This document shows positions 54,490 to 64,000 of a stretch of 64,000 bases of DNA, piece after piece. Source of the DNA: Alentia gelatinosa (lineage: Eukaryota > Annelida > Polychaeta > Phyllodocida > Polynoidae); the NCBI GenBank assembly GCA_950022655.1, contig OX465579.1, forward strand, positions 42,263,950 to 42,327,949, in the 5' to 3' direction. A program made the position numbers and the translations under genes. The stretch's first letter is position 1; each line of letters opens with the position of its first letter. The notes beneath the pieces were generated by a model. That model was given only the letters and a program-made list of their open reading frames with translations. It searched no databases and was not told where the DNA came from.

Positions 54490-55281
54490 TTGAATGGCAG
54501 TCCCATCCAATTGAAACCATGTACCTGGGCTTCCGCCATTTTTATTATGGACAAATATTCACCAGAGGACCTATATTGTCTCACTGGCATCCGTAGAGGA
54601 TTCTCTGTTGTCGATCAAGGTAATGATAATAGTTATGACTGTCGTAACTATAAGTCGATATATACAGAACCTTACCAAGATCAGATGAGTAGGAATGTGG
54701 AAGGGGAGTTACTCTCGGGCAAAATTTCTCGTGCCAAGGCTATCCCCCAGTGTATACACTCTATGGGGGCGGTACGAAAGAAGGATGGCGGTCTTCGCCC
54801 CATCACAGATTGCCGCAGGCCACTAGGTATGAGTATAAACACCCACATGGAGGGTACAGCCCCAAAATTCCATTTTCATAGTGTGGATGATGCGACTGAC
54901 ATTATTACTCGTAACGGGTATGGAGCTGTAACAGATATAAAATCTGCATACCGATCAGTCCATGTAACCCCCTCTCATAGAACCCTTCAGGGATTTCGAT
55001 GGAATCTTCCAGGGGAAGAAACTTGTATCTTCCTTGATCATCGCCTTTGTTTTGGTGGGAAGTCAAGTCCCTTTATCTTTAATAGTCTTTCAGACTTCGC
55101 GGTAAGGTTTTTGATGCTGTTTGGCATTCTGACATGTATTAGCTATTTGGATGACTTTTTCATTTGTGGTATTGACCTTGACCAATGTGCACGTTTTCAG
55201 AGAAAACTCATAGAGACTCTGGAATATCTGGGTTTTGTTGTGAACACAAAAAAAGACTTCCAAATAGAGTCAGAAAGTTAG
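54490..55281 (+). pseudogene. Reverse transcriptase of the DIRS/Ngaro-like element
   Basis: A 263-codon open stretch with, in order: the conserved lead-in ISRAKAIPQCIHSMGAVRKK followed by DGGLRPITDCR (motif 1-2), TDIKSAYRSVHV (motif A, D…AYR), FGGKSSPFIFN (motif B, FG-x-x-SSP) and ISYLDDFFICG (motif C; YLDD active site), then LGFVVNTKK. All three catalytic Asp positions are present. The frame breaks near 55275-55281; the next segment is read in another phase. Confidence 0.9.
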
Positions 55282-56090
55282 GTTTTTGGGTGTTGAAATT
55301 GATTTTGCTCGATTTGAATTATCCTTGCCAGATGACAAGATACAATCAGCAAAAGCCTTAATCTCTGAAGTGATTGCAAAGAATTGGGTACCATTTAGGA
55401 AATTTGAAAGCCTCGTCGGTTACTTAGCCCACTGTGCAGTTGTTGCCCATGGAGGCAGAACATTCATGCGTCGATTATATCAAGCCCTAAGAGATCAGCA
55501 TGGTAACCGCAGAGTGAATATTAATGATAATATTCGCTCCGATCTAAAATGGTGGGAATGTTTTATGACCATTTTTAATGGTCGTTCATTAATTCCCTAA
55601 CTCCCTAAAAGATCATCGTATATGCTACACTGATTCATCACTTAAAGGTTTCGGCACTCATACCGAAGATGATTTTCTATTTGGTATTTGGAATGACCCA
55701 ACAATGAAGTGTCCACATACTGATATGGCTCCAATCCTGGACAATTTTGATCAAAATATAAATGTATTGGAATTATGGCCAGTAGTTAGGGCCATTACTA
55801 GATGATGTAAACTTTTTAGAGATAAGGTTCTGCATTTGTACATTGATAATACCTAGGTGATTCATATGGTTATAACTGGGAAGAGTTCTAACAACTCAGC
55901 GATGGCATGGATTCGTGAACTTTTCTGGCTTGTAGCCCTGAATAGTATCCATATTCATACTCATTATATCAGGTCGGAAGACAATGTGTTAGCAGATTCT
56001 CTCTCTCGTATGTCGGATCATCGTTATCATTGTATCTTGAACAGTCTAATTGCTTCTAGTATTCTTTGCTGTCCTTTCAGGTACTCCGAA
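55279..56090 (+). pseudogene. Connection and RNase H region of the DIRS/Ngaro-like element
   Basis: Continues the reverse transcriptase after a frameshift: FLGVEIDFARFELSLPDDKI, then a helical connection (SLVGYLAHCAVVAHGGRTF) and, after a stop and frame change at about 55600, the RNase H core YTDSSLKGFGTH (first Asp), NVLELWPV (Glu), LYIDNT (Asp) and EDNVLADSLSR (last Asp). Several in-frame stops (near 55802 and 55855) interrupt it. Confidence 0.8.
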
Positions 56091-57036
56091 GGAAATCAGG
56101 GCAGATTGTCTTGATTTTCAACTGCAAGGCTGGTCCGAAAACAATTGGTCAACCAGAAAATCACAGTGGAGACGATTTATCAATTTTTGTGATTCTTATG
56201 ATTTCACCCCACTACCTGCGTGTGTGGACACTGTTTGTTTGTATTTATCGGTTTTTTTTGCTGATTCTTTAAAATATGTATCTATAGTAAATTATCTTAG
56301 CTCCGTATGGGCGCTCAACAACTATTTTGATGTCCCACATGTGGACAAAGGTTGTTTTAAAATAAGAATGACTCTGGTAGGGATAAAAAGAGTCTTGGGT
56401 AATCAACAGAATCCGGCTAACCCGTATTATCCAGAACAATTGTTAGAAATGTTTAAATTGTTGAATATGTCTAATAAGGAAGATTTAGTTTCCTGGGGTG
56501 CAGTGAGATTGTCTTTCAGGGCTTTACTCCGTAAATCCCATGTCACGATGTCTTCCCATATGTTGTCTATGGAATCAGTTACATTTACCGATTATGGTTT
56601 ATTATTGTCTATTGATTCGTCTAAGACTATATATACAATTTAAAGACAGAACCCTGGAATTACCTATCAACAGGTCAAATTCTCTATTATGTCCTGTTGT
56701 ATGGTTGTCAAGAATTTTCAAAAGATTTTCACTTTCTCCTGGAGACCCTTTATTTCCAGACCCAAGGTCAAAGACCATGAAACCATATTCTTATCATGTA
56801 TTTCACAGCATGTTAAAAGAGATTTCGAGAGAAATTGGTTTAAGATGTTGTTACTCCCCTCATAGTCTAAGAATAGGTAGAGTCATCTTTTGATATCTGT
56901 AGGCGTTCCGATTCACGAAATCAAACGCATCGGGGACTGGAAATCCCGGGCTGTATTATTGTATTTGTCTGAGTCTACTTCTACCAAATTGGCTAAGGAT
57001 CGCAGGATCTCTCGTAAACTGGACTTAATTGTCTAA
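56050..57036 (+). pseudogene. Tyrosine recombinase of the DIRS/Ngaro-like element
   Basis: The N-terminal SAM-like part is read from about 56110 (WSTRKSQWRRFINFC, then LPACVDTVCLYLS). The catalytic part has Arg in LSFRALLRKS (about 56513), HSLR after the segment CCYSP (about 56860), then GDWKS and VLLYLS with the nucleophilic Tyr (about 56940-56970). This is the R…HxxR…W…Y tetrad of YR recombinases. Frameshifts near 56632 and 56880 split it; TAA at 57034-57036 ends it. Confidence 0.85.
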
Positions 57037-57044
57037 CTTGGGCT

Positions 57045-57108
57045 GGGACTCAATTTCCTAGCCTCCTAAGATCCGCCAATTCTGCTTCAGTTGCTTCTTC
57101 AATAATAT
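57045..57108 (+). repeat. 64-bp 3' repeat of the DIRS/Ngaro-like element, first copy
   Basis: Starts gggactcaatttcctagcct and ends cttcttcaataatat. It lies eight bases after the recombinase stop codon. Confidence 0.85.
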
Positions 57109-57658
57109 GTGTTCTAGTCTGGCAGCGAGAGGGGTATACCTTGCTTTAGCGTCCAGACATTTATTTTTTCATGATTATTCATCTCCAGAATCTTCTTATT
57201 TCAAATCTGCCGGGTGCAACACTGAAATCTTTGGGCAACTCAAGTTATGAGCATTTGAAAAGAAAAAGTGAATTAATTAATTTTTTAATCAATAAATAAA
57301 TCTTAGCCAAAACACAGGTCTATGATATTATACCAACAAATAAGCCCAAGTGTTAGCTTTCTAACAATATTTTATTTATAAAAATCGGCCTGTTATTCAC
57401 GATATAACAACGATTTACACTTATACAGTTACTCTGTGCTTATGGGACTGAAGCCATGCTGCCGATACAGGTGAGGGCTCGCCTCGTTTTCGATTTGCCA
57501 GTGTGTGGCTGGTTTCTGGCAAGCGGTGGCTAGCCACATGCAACCAGCGCAACACATTCTCTCTGCTACAGCAGCGCCACACTTATGTGCAAGAGGTGAA
57601 TTCCTCACCTGCTTTGTGATTTTTCTTTTTTGTTATTGAGAGTTATGTAATAAATTCC
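57109..57658 (+). other. Spacer between the two 3' repeats (candidate A2 segment)
   Basis: About 550 bp of non-coding sequence between the 64-bp repeats. In Ngaro-type elements this place holds a copy of the left terminal repeat. No match to 53013-53073 or to 51640-52030 was found by eye. Confidence 0.45.
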
Positions 57659-57722
57659 GGGACTCAATTTCCGAGCCTCCTGAGATCCGCCAATTCTGCT
57701 TCAGTTGCTTCTTCAATAATAT
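57659..57722 (+). repeat. 64-bp 3' repeat of the DIRS/Ngaro-like element, second copy
   Basis: Matches 57045-57108 with two transition/transversion differences. It is the likely right end of the element. Confidence 0.85.
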
Positions 57723-57829
57723 AAGGATCTGTTGCTAGCAAAGGTGCCCGTAACGTGGGGTACCCGTTTACGCGAAGTGTCCGTTAGGCGGAGTTCTACT
57801 GTATTGGTGTATGTATAGCCTGATGTCTG

Positions 57830-58200
57830 CCCAGTCTGTATATTTAACCACCTGCCTCCCGACAAAGCTGCCCGACCTCCAATCTGATCAACCACCAACC
57901 TGCTGACTCCCACCAACCTGCCTAGTCATCAAACTGCCCACCTACAAACCTCTCTACCCACCAAATCTGCTTAACAAGCTGCCAACACACCCATCTACCT
58001 ATCCAACAACCAGCAGATTCCTACCAACTACTTACCCACCAGACTGCCCACTTACCAACCTGTATCTCTACCAACCTGCCTTCCCTTTTATCTACCTAAC
58101 CAACAACCTACTCACTGACACAGCAACCTGCCCACCCACCATTCTGGCTACTCAACAACCTGCATGCCTACCAAATTACAAAGTCACCAACTAGCCTTCC
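57830..58200. repeat. Strand-asymmetric C/A-rich degenerate repeat
   Basis: Dozens of short variants of CCAACCTGCCYACCYA with G largely excluded from the + strand. This is a decayed minisatellite. It has no coding content. Confidence 0.7.
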
Positions 58201-61200
58201 TCTAACGTACCAATGATTTAAGGTTTTTATCTGACCAATATAATGGTACCGGACTAATCTCGGAACATTTCGGGAGAGGCTCCAATTCGTTGATATCTTT
58301 GGAAAGTGACGCAATGTCTGGACAGAATTTCCTGTAGATTTTGTTTGTAGATGAAGTTCTTATGCATTGCTTTTGGAAAAGAAAGGTTTCCTGATAAAAG
58401 TTTGTTGTGTTATGTACCGGTAGCTTATGAATAGATTTAATGACTAGCTTTTAAATCCACTGTCATTCTGCATAAAAGTCTACCATGATAAAACCTGCAC
58501 ATTGGTTTACGAAGATCCAGAAACATATTCATATTCACACATATATGCTGGCTCGCATATATGTGGATATTTTTTTTTTTTTTTAACGAATTCTTATTTT
58601 CTGCTTTAAATGTTACTCAAACGTTTAGCTGCTTGTCGGCGGTCTCAAGGAGGAAGGTGGCCTAAAATCAAATGCCTTTGAAATCTCTTTTACAACCCGA
58701 GGCACAAAGTGTTTTAAGGTGCCTCAACCATTAACCTGGATGTTAAAGTAAATGTCTCCAGGGGCATTCATAAACACATGTACATGGATGGACAAAATTA
58801 GTTTCCGCGATAATGTAATGGATATTAATTAAGCCGCATATCTCCTTCCTGGAAACCATAATTTGATGGTTATATCTTCAGGTAAGGGGAAGTTGTAGTG
58901 TTCTTCGGAAGTCTCAATACACCGGAAGATATTTTAAATTCCTGATATTGCGCTCTTCAGCCGAGAGGTGTCTCTGAATTTCAAAAAGTGTTGCCCCGCG
59001 GCCGTGGAGTCTGTGGTCAACTCCGCAAGCGTGTAAGTAGGTATGCATGGGCTCCGCTTGGCCACAATGTTACATGGGACGGAACGAACAAGGCGCGAGG
59101 GATAGTAGAAGACGCCTGGTATTTCGAAACTGGCTGAAGGAATTGAATCCATGGTAGATACAGAGAAGACGTTATCAGGACATTTTTTGTTTTCCCAAAT
59201 TATAAAGCCTAATGCTTGGTCAAAACTCATCTAGCCACCGTGAAGTATATATGGAATTTCGTTAAAAATCTTCCTCTCGCACTTGTTTCACCATGGAAAA
59301 GGGTAAGTAAACAGACGCACTGTCCATAAATGGCGGCTTGCTTCTTTTGACCATTTCTGACCCCCCCCCCCCCCCCCCCCAACGCGGTCATCTTTTGACT
59401 TACAACCCTTGTTATGCTTGGTCATCAGTATATGACTCAGGAGGGGGGAATAGAGTTGAAAAGACCGCAGTGTCATCCCCCTCTGGCTCCCAAGATATCA
59501 CCGTTCTAAACGAATCTCTGTGTCACGAAATAAGTCTGAATAATCTATGTGAATTCTAGATGAGGGGGACAAGTTACATATACCTTTTCTGTATGTCACT
59601 TGCAACCCTGTCTTCAAATTGATTACATATAATGACCCTTTTTGTATCATAAAGGCAAACTGACATGCTTGCGTATCAAATTGTCCTTCATAGTACATGT
59701 ACTTTACGTGAAGACACGACGCAGTAACTTAAACGCCTAAAACGTAAGAAAGGAACCATGGTCAATTCCTCTTTCCAACAATTCACAAGAAAAGAGAAGT
59801 GTTTTTTAGAGAAGTGTTTATTGACAACAACATTCGCTAATATTTTGCAGTGATCACCCATGATTGAAGTCTTTATTGTTAACATTGAAAGTGACGTACA
59901 GGGAACTTAGAATGAGACATGTACAAGGATGTATACGGGGACTTGCAAGAGGACAAGGACATGGCACACACCCTTCCCCCTCCTTGAATTTTGAAGGAAT
60001 ATCAGAGAAAGAGCTGCTGGTAAAACTAATATGCGGGAGAATAATGATTAAAGCCTCCGGTGTTTACACATATCTAGCTGGCATTAAACATTGTTTGTCG
60101 CTCGAACACTTTGCATACAATATTTGGGAACTATATAGATTGAATAATAATTAAAGCGTACTAAAGATCTACAAATATACCTACTTTGGAACATCAGTAC
60201 ATTGAATGGCGAATAGTTTATGGTCATTTCATAAAGATCCCATCCACGTCAGCAATAATAGGGCCATACCCCAAAGGAATGGTTCATTGTCAGAATGCGC
60301 CACCATATCATATGGAATGCAGATTTAAAACCAGATTACTCCTTTATATTTTATCTTATATTTTCTTTGGAAAGTTGTATATTTTAGCTTTTACTCCGAT
60401 GACAAATGTGGAATAACAACGAAACCTCTCCGGGACACAGTTTTGTTGAGTGGAGTTGTTCACTGCTCTGACCTATGGCTTGAGGCGGTTATGGTCAAAG
60501 TATTGTTCTATAGCATCTACCTTTTATAAAGGTTAGACGTCGGATGTCACTGTGGGCTACTGTAAAAGACAGAAACTGAAAACACATTTAAATCATAAGA
60601 CGGGTGGTTGAGCATTACTTCCCTGACATGACAAACCAGACAAAATATACCCCGAGATCACAAAGACCGTTCGCATACGGATTATTCATTTCTACGAGCC
60701 GTGTATGGCACAAGATGTATACATGAAGAAAAATACATTCATTTCTGTTAAGAAGACATTATTTTGATAGCGTCCAAAATTGAATATGCCATATAGATAT
60801 GTATGGATATATTCTTGTAGGCACCAAATCGATTTTAGAATTAACATGGAGCCTAGGGGGCATCTTTGAAGTTAACTTTGGTTTTAATAATTCTCCTGCG
60901 GCCTGGCACTTTGAGACATTTTCTTCTTTTGTATTTGTGGTTCGTTACAATGTTGGATAAGGAAAATAGTCTCTTGTCTGTACAGAAAGAACCTTGATGT
61001 ACTGAGTATCATTCCGTCATCTATAACTACATTTATTGTCATTACCCGTAAGAATATACATGTATAATGTTCAATGACACTCTTCCTGTCCCATGTGACG
61101 ATTCAATTATTTTTAGTTTAAGCAGCTTTATTTCCATTAATAAAATCATTCCAATTGGAAGAGGTCTACATCTAGATTCCTCGAAAATTGCATAAACATC

Positions 61201-62039
61201 AAGTAGATGCCTTAGTTAAGACATCTGGCATATATTTCATTAACCCTTGAGTTTCATACAGTGTCCATTAATTACAGTGCCACTTAGTGTCTAGGGGGGG
61301 GGGGGGGGTCTAGTTCCCTTCTGGCTATGTGAAAAGAAATAAAGAAGTCTCTCCTCAGGATCTACAATGTTCCGTTCCGTTCAGACTGGACCTTAGAACT
61401 ATTATGTGCGATTTATGCACCCAGGTTCATATATAATGCGTGAAAAAACTGCAGAGATATCTCACATAGGAAAGCAATACATTGAACATACAAGACATGA
61501 ACATGACCATCAAGACAACTTGTATAACATAAGCATAAAGGTATACCATGGAAAAAATGGGTGTTTCCACAACAACATGCAGAATGTAAGGGCAACAAAT
61601 GGCATATTGATATGTTTTGTTCATGTCAACCTCCATCATCGGGACCAACAGGACTTCCTTCCAGTTTAAATTTACTCCAGTCATAAACCGACAAGTGGTT
61701 ATCATAAAACAATCGTTGCCGGTATATAGAATTTTGCAAGTAGACAAATATAATGAAAAACATCTGCTTTCTTGCTTTTGTTACAAGTAGCAATGACGAT
61801 TCATTCTCATATGTAGTTTGGATTCACCATTCTATTTCATTGCCATAAAGATATGGAAATTACTGTAAACATTTCAACTATGATCAGAACATTGAAATAT
61901 CTTAATTCTAAAAGTAATATAATATGGAATTATGAAGGTTCATACTTAAAAAAACCAAAATCACATTGTTTGAATGGTACTGAAAAGTAATTATTCTTGC
62001 AAAGAAATGTTATTTTCATTAATTATTTTTGTTTCATAG
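58201..62039. other. Region upstream of the sushi-domain gene
   Basis: Presumably contains introns and undetected 5' exons of the gene ending at 63238. One splice-bounded open segment (58961-59032: cgctcttcag…gtaagt, 72 bp) is a weak exon candidate. C and G runs occur near 59361-59379 and 61296-61308. No complete exon can be assigned. Confidence 0.4.
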
Positions 62040-62219
62040 GCTGTCCCGCCATAGTATCTAATATCATAACGATGCAGACGACCTTAATAGGTAATTCAAC
62101 AAGGACTTCACATGGAAGTGTCGTGGGGTTGGAATGTCTCCCTGGGCTTAAACTACAGGGTACACCAGTTCTGCGGTGCAACAATGGTAACTGGGACAAC
62201 CCAAAGCCTATATGTACAG
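62040..62219 (+). CDS. Sushi (CCP) domain exon of a membrane protein
   Basis: Acceptor tttgtttcatag, donor ACAG|gtaaga; 180 nt, phase 1-1, the classic symmetric exon of a sushi domain. The 60 encoded residues have the four cysteines of a CCP module (GCPA…, GLECLPG, LRCNNGNW, PICTG), the conserved Trp before the last Cys and the G-x-x-V-x-x-x-C core. Such modules act in extracellular binding, for example complement regulators and adhesion receptors. It joins in phase to the exon at 62922. Exons for the signal peptide and any other domains lie upstream and were not found, so the gene cannot be named. Confidence 0.85.
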
Positions 62220-62921
62220 GTAAGAAACGAATCATGCATATGGATAGACATTTACGATTGATGAAAAGTCAACTTGTTGAAAAGGAAATGCATCTTTAGG
62301 GAGCCAAAGTAAACCCGCTGAAACCACAGATACCCGTTCATATAATACCATTTCCGGTGGCCAGTAAGAATGAAGCTTAATGCTAAACCTATGGGGGTTT
62401 GAGGCTAGACTTTTGTTTTTGGTCTCGTTTGTTACTTTTGAAGTGTAGTTTACTACTATCGTCTCTGAATAACTCTGTTTCGAAGCTACGATGACAATTG
62501 TTAAGTTCATCAAAAATATGGATCTAAAAGATTGGAGAATGACACATATAATCTCGAACCTACATAGTCAAAGTACTGAGCGCCTATATATGGAAATGAT
62601 GTTTTGTAAACGGGTATCTCTTGTTTCAGCGGGTTCACTTTGGCTCCCTATATGGTGCTGTATTAGTCAATCATGAAAAAACATGATTATGTAATACCCT
62701 TCTCCCCGCCCCGTTATTCATTGGTTGAATAAAAGTGGCTGTGAAATATATTGAAAAGAAAAATCATTCCTAGGGCCTTATCACAGGATTCTTCTAGCTC
62801 TATACGGCACATAATAACACAAAAAGGGGATAGATGGGAGACCATCTGACATGTCCATCTTCGTATTGTGCTACACTTTCTGGGGATTGTAAAGCATATT
62901 ATAAAATTGCTGATATTTCAG
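62220..62921 (+). other. Intron of the sushi-domain gene
   Basis: gtaaga to gatatttcag, 702 bp. The block 62288-62352 ('gagccaaagtaaacccgctgaaaccacagatac') recurs inverted at about 62611-62652 ('gggtatctcttgtttcagcgggttcactttggctccc'), a long inverted repeat that suggests a foldback element inside the intron. Confidence 0.7.
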
Positions 62922-63238
62922 TGATGGAAGCGTCGGAGAGTCATTGGCGCGTGACCCTATCCAATGCAGACATCATAGTGCTGGCAGCATGTGGTTTCCT
63001 CTTGTTGTTCGTCACGGTGCTAGCAATTGTCGTCTGTGTTCACTACCGCAAGAGGGCGCCATCCCAGAGGGGTATTCAGAAGCCGAAGCGTCTCATGTTC
63101 GGACGTCGGCGAAGAAGACGCGACAGCAGTATGACGACTTTGACGACTGAGGAGGAACTGCCTACATGGAATACGCACATGTACGTCCATATTGATACTT
63201 CAGAGCGGTTACTTGGAGGAGGTGCTTCAATAGACTAG
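62922..63238 (+). CDS. Last exon of the sushi-domain gene: transmembrane helix and cytoplasmic tail
   Basis: Acceptor gctgatatttcag; with the G of the previous exon the first codon is Val. It encodes VMEASESHW, then a hydrophobic helix (about residues 19-43: IIVLAACGFLLLFVTVLAIV plus VCVHY), a stop-transfer Arg/Lys cluster (YRKRAPSQRG, FGRRRRRRDSS), a Thr/Glu-rich segment (MTTLTTEEELPTW) and ends GGGASID with TAG at 63236-63238. This is a type I single-pass protein with a 60-residue cytoplasmic tail. The LTR element follows within 250 bp, so the 3' UTR is short or runs into it. Confidence 0.85.
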
Positions 63239-63477
63239 TGTAACATATATAAAGTACTATAGTGTTTTGAGTGAAGAGGAGGCTTGAAATTATGGTGGAA
63301 TTATTTATCCTGGGCATTAATGTTTTGCTTACTAAAGCTAGCTTATACTGCAGGTTCTCTGAAATACTATGATGGTTACTAATTATACTGCAGAACGTTC
63401 AGAATACTACAAGTACTTTGCAATATGATACACAAAGTATAAGTGACAGAGAATTTCAATCATGTTTGATGTTATCT

Positions 63478-63673
63478 GTTATGTTATGTAGTCTCGTGAA
63501 CGGACTCATGTTGGTGCTGTTGTGTATGTCTTATAAACGGCCTCATGTGGAACCAGACAGATAGATCCACCATACTGGAAGCCAGATGTAACCAGCTCAC
63601 TTCTCACTTGAATAAACCCAATTTATAGCAGCTCCAAGAACTTCTAATATATGAAACAAACCATAAACAAACA
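63478..63673 (+). repeat. Probable 5' LTR of a Ty3/Gypsy-like element
   Basis: The right edge is fixed by the primer-binding site that follows (…aaacaaaca|TGG). The segment contains a TATA-like ttataaacg (63530-63538) and AATAAA (63612-63617) in U3-R-U5 order. The left edge (TGTTATG at 63478) is a guess because the partner LTR lies outside the window; about 200 bp would be a short but known LTR size. Confidence 0.45.
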
Positions 63674-63691
63674 TGGTGGCAGCGGTGGGAT
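63674..63691 (+). promoter_or_regulatory. tRNA-Leu primer-binding site
   Basis: TGGTGGCAGCGGTGGGAT directly follows an LTR-like CA end. It is identical to the primer site of the minus-strand element at 11914-11931. Confidence 0.85.
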
Positions 63692-64000
63692 GCTAGAAGA
63701 AGGACTAATTCGCGACCGAATGGTTCTCGGTGTCCGGGATGACATGTGCAGGAAAAGACTGTTACAAATGGAGGACCTTACTTTAGACAAATGCCTCCGA
63801 ATCAGTAAGGCATTCGAAAGTACTGAGGAACAGATGATAGAAATGACGCATGCCACTGACAATGTACACAAAGTGACCAGTGCTAGACCTAAAGTGTACA
63901 AGAAGAACAAGTCTTCAAGACCCCCCCACAAGACACAGTTTCAGGAGGGAGATAGCAAGGATGCCAGAAAATGTAGATTCTGCGCACAAAAACACGAGTT
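63690..64000 (+). pseudogene. Ty3/Gypsy-like gag, N-terminally deleted, cut by the window end
   Basis: An open frame from ATG 63690 with EEGLIRDRMVLGVRDD and then LQMEDLTLDKCLRISKAFES, the part of a Gypsy-type gag just before the nucleocapsid. A basic linker (KVYKKNKSSRP) and the zinc knuckle CRFCAQKH (CX2CX3H, fourth ligand beyond the window) follow. In intact elements about 120-150 residues of capsid precede this motif, yet here it begins inside the primer-binding site. A deletion has therefore joined leader to mid-gag. The element is on the + strand and continues past 64000. Confidence 0.8.

Larger units (their letters stand above)
53013..57722 (+). mobile_element. Decayed DIRS/Ngaro-like tyrosine-recombinase retrotransposon
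   Basis: In order on + : a gag-like frame with a Cys/His motif, reverse transcriptase, RNase H and a tyrosine recombinase, with no integrase or protease. This is the gene order of the DIRS order. Downstream of the recombinase a 64-bp sequence occurs twice (57045-57108 and 57659-57722) with two differences. Split direct repeats at the 3' end, and absence of a methyltransferase gene, fit the Ngaro branch better than DIRS1 itself. Stops and frameshifts in every gene show it is dead. The left terminal repeat was not recognised, and the adjacent 1-kb element may have disrupted it. Confidence 0.85.

Overview
The window is a piece of an animal nuclear genome: A+T-rich, with long introns, canonical GT-AG splice sites and many dispersed transposon copies. 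The element mix (a DIRS/Ngaro-type tyrosine-recombinase retrotransposon, a Penelope-like fragment, two LTR elements with tRNA-Leu primer sites, a truncated LINE, hAT-like MITEs and SINE-like copies) and the form of the host genes suggest an invertebrate, perhaps a mollusc or another lophotrochozoan. The lineage is inference; no rRNA or mitochondrial marker is present.

The main gene is a SPATA1 (spermatogenesis-associated protein 1) orthologue on the + strand, in twelve exons from 13162 to 48346. Exon phases join without a break into 1085 codons plus a stop. The N-terminal part (13162-31884) and the C-terminal coiled-coil part (40111-48346) align with the SPATA1 family. Between them, one 1.86-kb exon (34605-36468) carries a low-complexity, probably disordered insertion with a 16-residue Arg/Asp/Ser tandem repeat and a His/Asn-rich block. 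The exon with the start codon lies upstream of 13162 and was not identified.

A second host gene ends at the right: a sushi (CCP) exon at 62040-62219 and a last exon at 62922-63238 with a transmembrane helix and a short cytoplasmic tail. Its upstream exons were not found.

Region by region: 1-3320 holds diverged repeats and a degenerate copy of a TTTAA-flanked inverted-repeat element; 3321-3470 is a degenerate telomere-like (TTAGGG-like) block; 4697-5716 is a 5'-truncated LINE on the minus strand; 9017-12324 is a very young non-autonomous LTR retrotransposon on the minus strand (LTRs differ at one base by eye) whose interior has three unrelated GC-rich minisatellites instead of gag-pol; 13162-48346 is SPATA1, with MITEs, SINE-like copies, a Penelope GIY-YIG fragment and a polyadenylated retrocopy in its introns; 48347-51870 shows nothing I can name; 52031-53012 is the TTTAA-type element and 53013-57722 a decayed DIRS/Ngaro-like element; 57830-58200 is strand-asymmetric C/A-rich DNA; 62040-63238 is the sushi-domain gene; and from about 63478 to the window end a Ty3/Gypsy-like element begins with its LTR, primer site and an N-terminally deleted gag.

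No bacterial-type operon, CRISPR array, rRNA or tRNA gene was seen.
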